Part shown: piece by piece, positions 12,339-12,828 of the stretch
Numbering within the stretch: the stretch's first letter is position 1
How the letters are laid out: each line of letters begins with the position of its first letter
Assembly (NCBI GenBank): GCA_032089155.1
Contig: DAMDEV010000067.1
Location: 1-12,828, forward strand
Source: Faucicola sp032089155
Lineage (GTDB): Bacteria; Pseudomonadota; Gammaproteobacteria; Pseudomonadales; Moraxellaceae
DNA length: 12,828 nt
Reading direction: 5' to 3'
The notes under the pieces: generated by a model
What the model was told of the DNA's origin: nothing
What the model saw: the letters and a program-made list of their open reading frames with translations, nothing else
The model's database searches: none
Made by a program: the position numbers and the translations under genes

Positions 12339-12828
12339 TTAAGCCTGTGTTATCTTTTTACCCAATAACCCTTTGGCGTGCATGTTGCGATAAACCACCA
12401 CAACAATGACGATATTCACTAGCAGTATCAAAAAGTTAAGCCAATTAAACCGATGGCTAAATAACTCATAAACCTCAAGCGGCAAAAACACGCCGTAGCC
12501 CAAAACACTATACCAATACGCCCATATCTTATCTCGATAAAGACCGTAGGTTTCCACAAAACGCAGCAGCGCATAGCCCACGACTATCCAAAAGGCTTTT
12601 TGCCAATTTTGGTTGGCGACCCAAGCATAGTGATTTAGTGCTTCTATTTGGTGGTGCAGTGCAATACCCATAATACGATGCAGCGCCTGTGAAACCACCC
12701 GTGCAATCCATTGCAATTTATCATGCCCTACAAAAATAATAGCCGCAACCCCTAGTGCTACCAATCCTTTTACTAGCTCATAGATAGCGACCATGATGAT
12801 GGAGTTCTTGGCATGATGGCTATTAGGC
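12339..12828 (-). CDS. DUF2127 family membrane protein, probably partial at right edge
   Basis: A small predicted inner-membrane protein of unknown function. From the first in-window ATG (12794) it has 151 residues, with hydrophobic segments at about 3-23, 65-83, 92-110 and 117-135. DUF2127-like features are YELVKGLVAL near the start, RFVETYGLYRDKIWAYWYS (78-96) and FLPLEVYEL (103-111). The frame stays open from 12794 to the end of the window, adding PNSHHAKNSII upstream. No ribosome binding site precedes ATG 12794, and family proteins often have a few residues before this first helix, so the true start is probably outside the window. The gene converges on yihY and shares its terminator. Confidence 0.82.
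   Translation of the reverse strand, partial: PNSHHAKNSIIMVAIYELVKGLVALGVAAIIFVGHDKLQWIARVVSQALHRIMGIALHHQIEALNHYAWVANQNWQKAFWIVVGYALLRFVETYGLYRDKIWAYWYSVLGYGVFLPLEVYELFSHRFNWLNFLILLVNIVIVVVVYRNMHAKGLLGKKITQA

Overview
The window looks like chromosomal DNA of a gammaproteobacterium of the family Moraxellaceae (Moraxella/Faucicola/Psychrobacter type). This rests on the close resemblance of pyrH, rimO, hrpA, wrbA and DUF2069 to gammaproteobacterial families, moderate GC content and the general look of the proteins; it is not a database result. No rRNA, tRNA, CRISPR array, transposase, integrase or prophage gene is visible.

Left half (1-8007), all on the minus strand, read right to left: hrpA (giant DEAH-box RNA helicase), an AT-rich gene for a TIR-domain protein, rimO (ribosomal protein S12 methylthiotransferase), a small multidrug resistance (SMR/EmrE-type) transporter 14 bases behind rimO, and the first 93 codons of pyrH (UMP kinase), which runs off the left edge. 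The TIR gene is the accessory element. Its N-terminus is a TIR_2-type domain with a candidate NADase glutamate, and its C-terminal two thirds resembles the DUF4163/DUF3298 region of RsiV, the lysozyme-binding anti-sigma factor. No membrane segment or signal peptide is visible. It sits alone between housekeeping genes and is far more AT-rich than they are. This is the best candidate in the window for an undescribed system, possibly a single-gene sensor-effector for defence.

Right half (8008-12828): a plus-strand alpha/beta-hydrolase carboxylesterase diverges from hrpA. It converges on a minus-strand wrbA-DUF2069 pair whose distal end is lost in a 100-N assembly gap (8871-8970). Divergent from wrbA is a YihY/BrkB-family membrane protein with an unusually long hydrophilic C-terminal tail. 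It ends at a strong bidirectional terminator shared with a convergent DUF2127 membrane-protein gene that is still open at the right edge.

A cross-scale pattern is a set of short perfect or near-perfect tandem duplications (12-17 base units). Four lie at or just after stop codons (SMR, esterase, wrbA, yihY) and two lie in frame inside coding regions (hrpA and the yihY tail). The wrbA copy creates a seven-codon mini-ORF with overlapping stop/start codons that appears to preserve translational coupling to DUF2069. No gene-free stretch exceeds 300 bases; the largest are 9994-10244 and 281-491.
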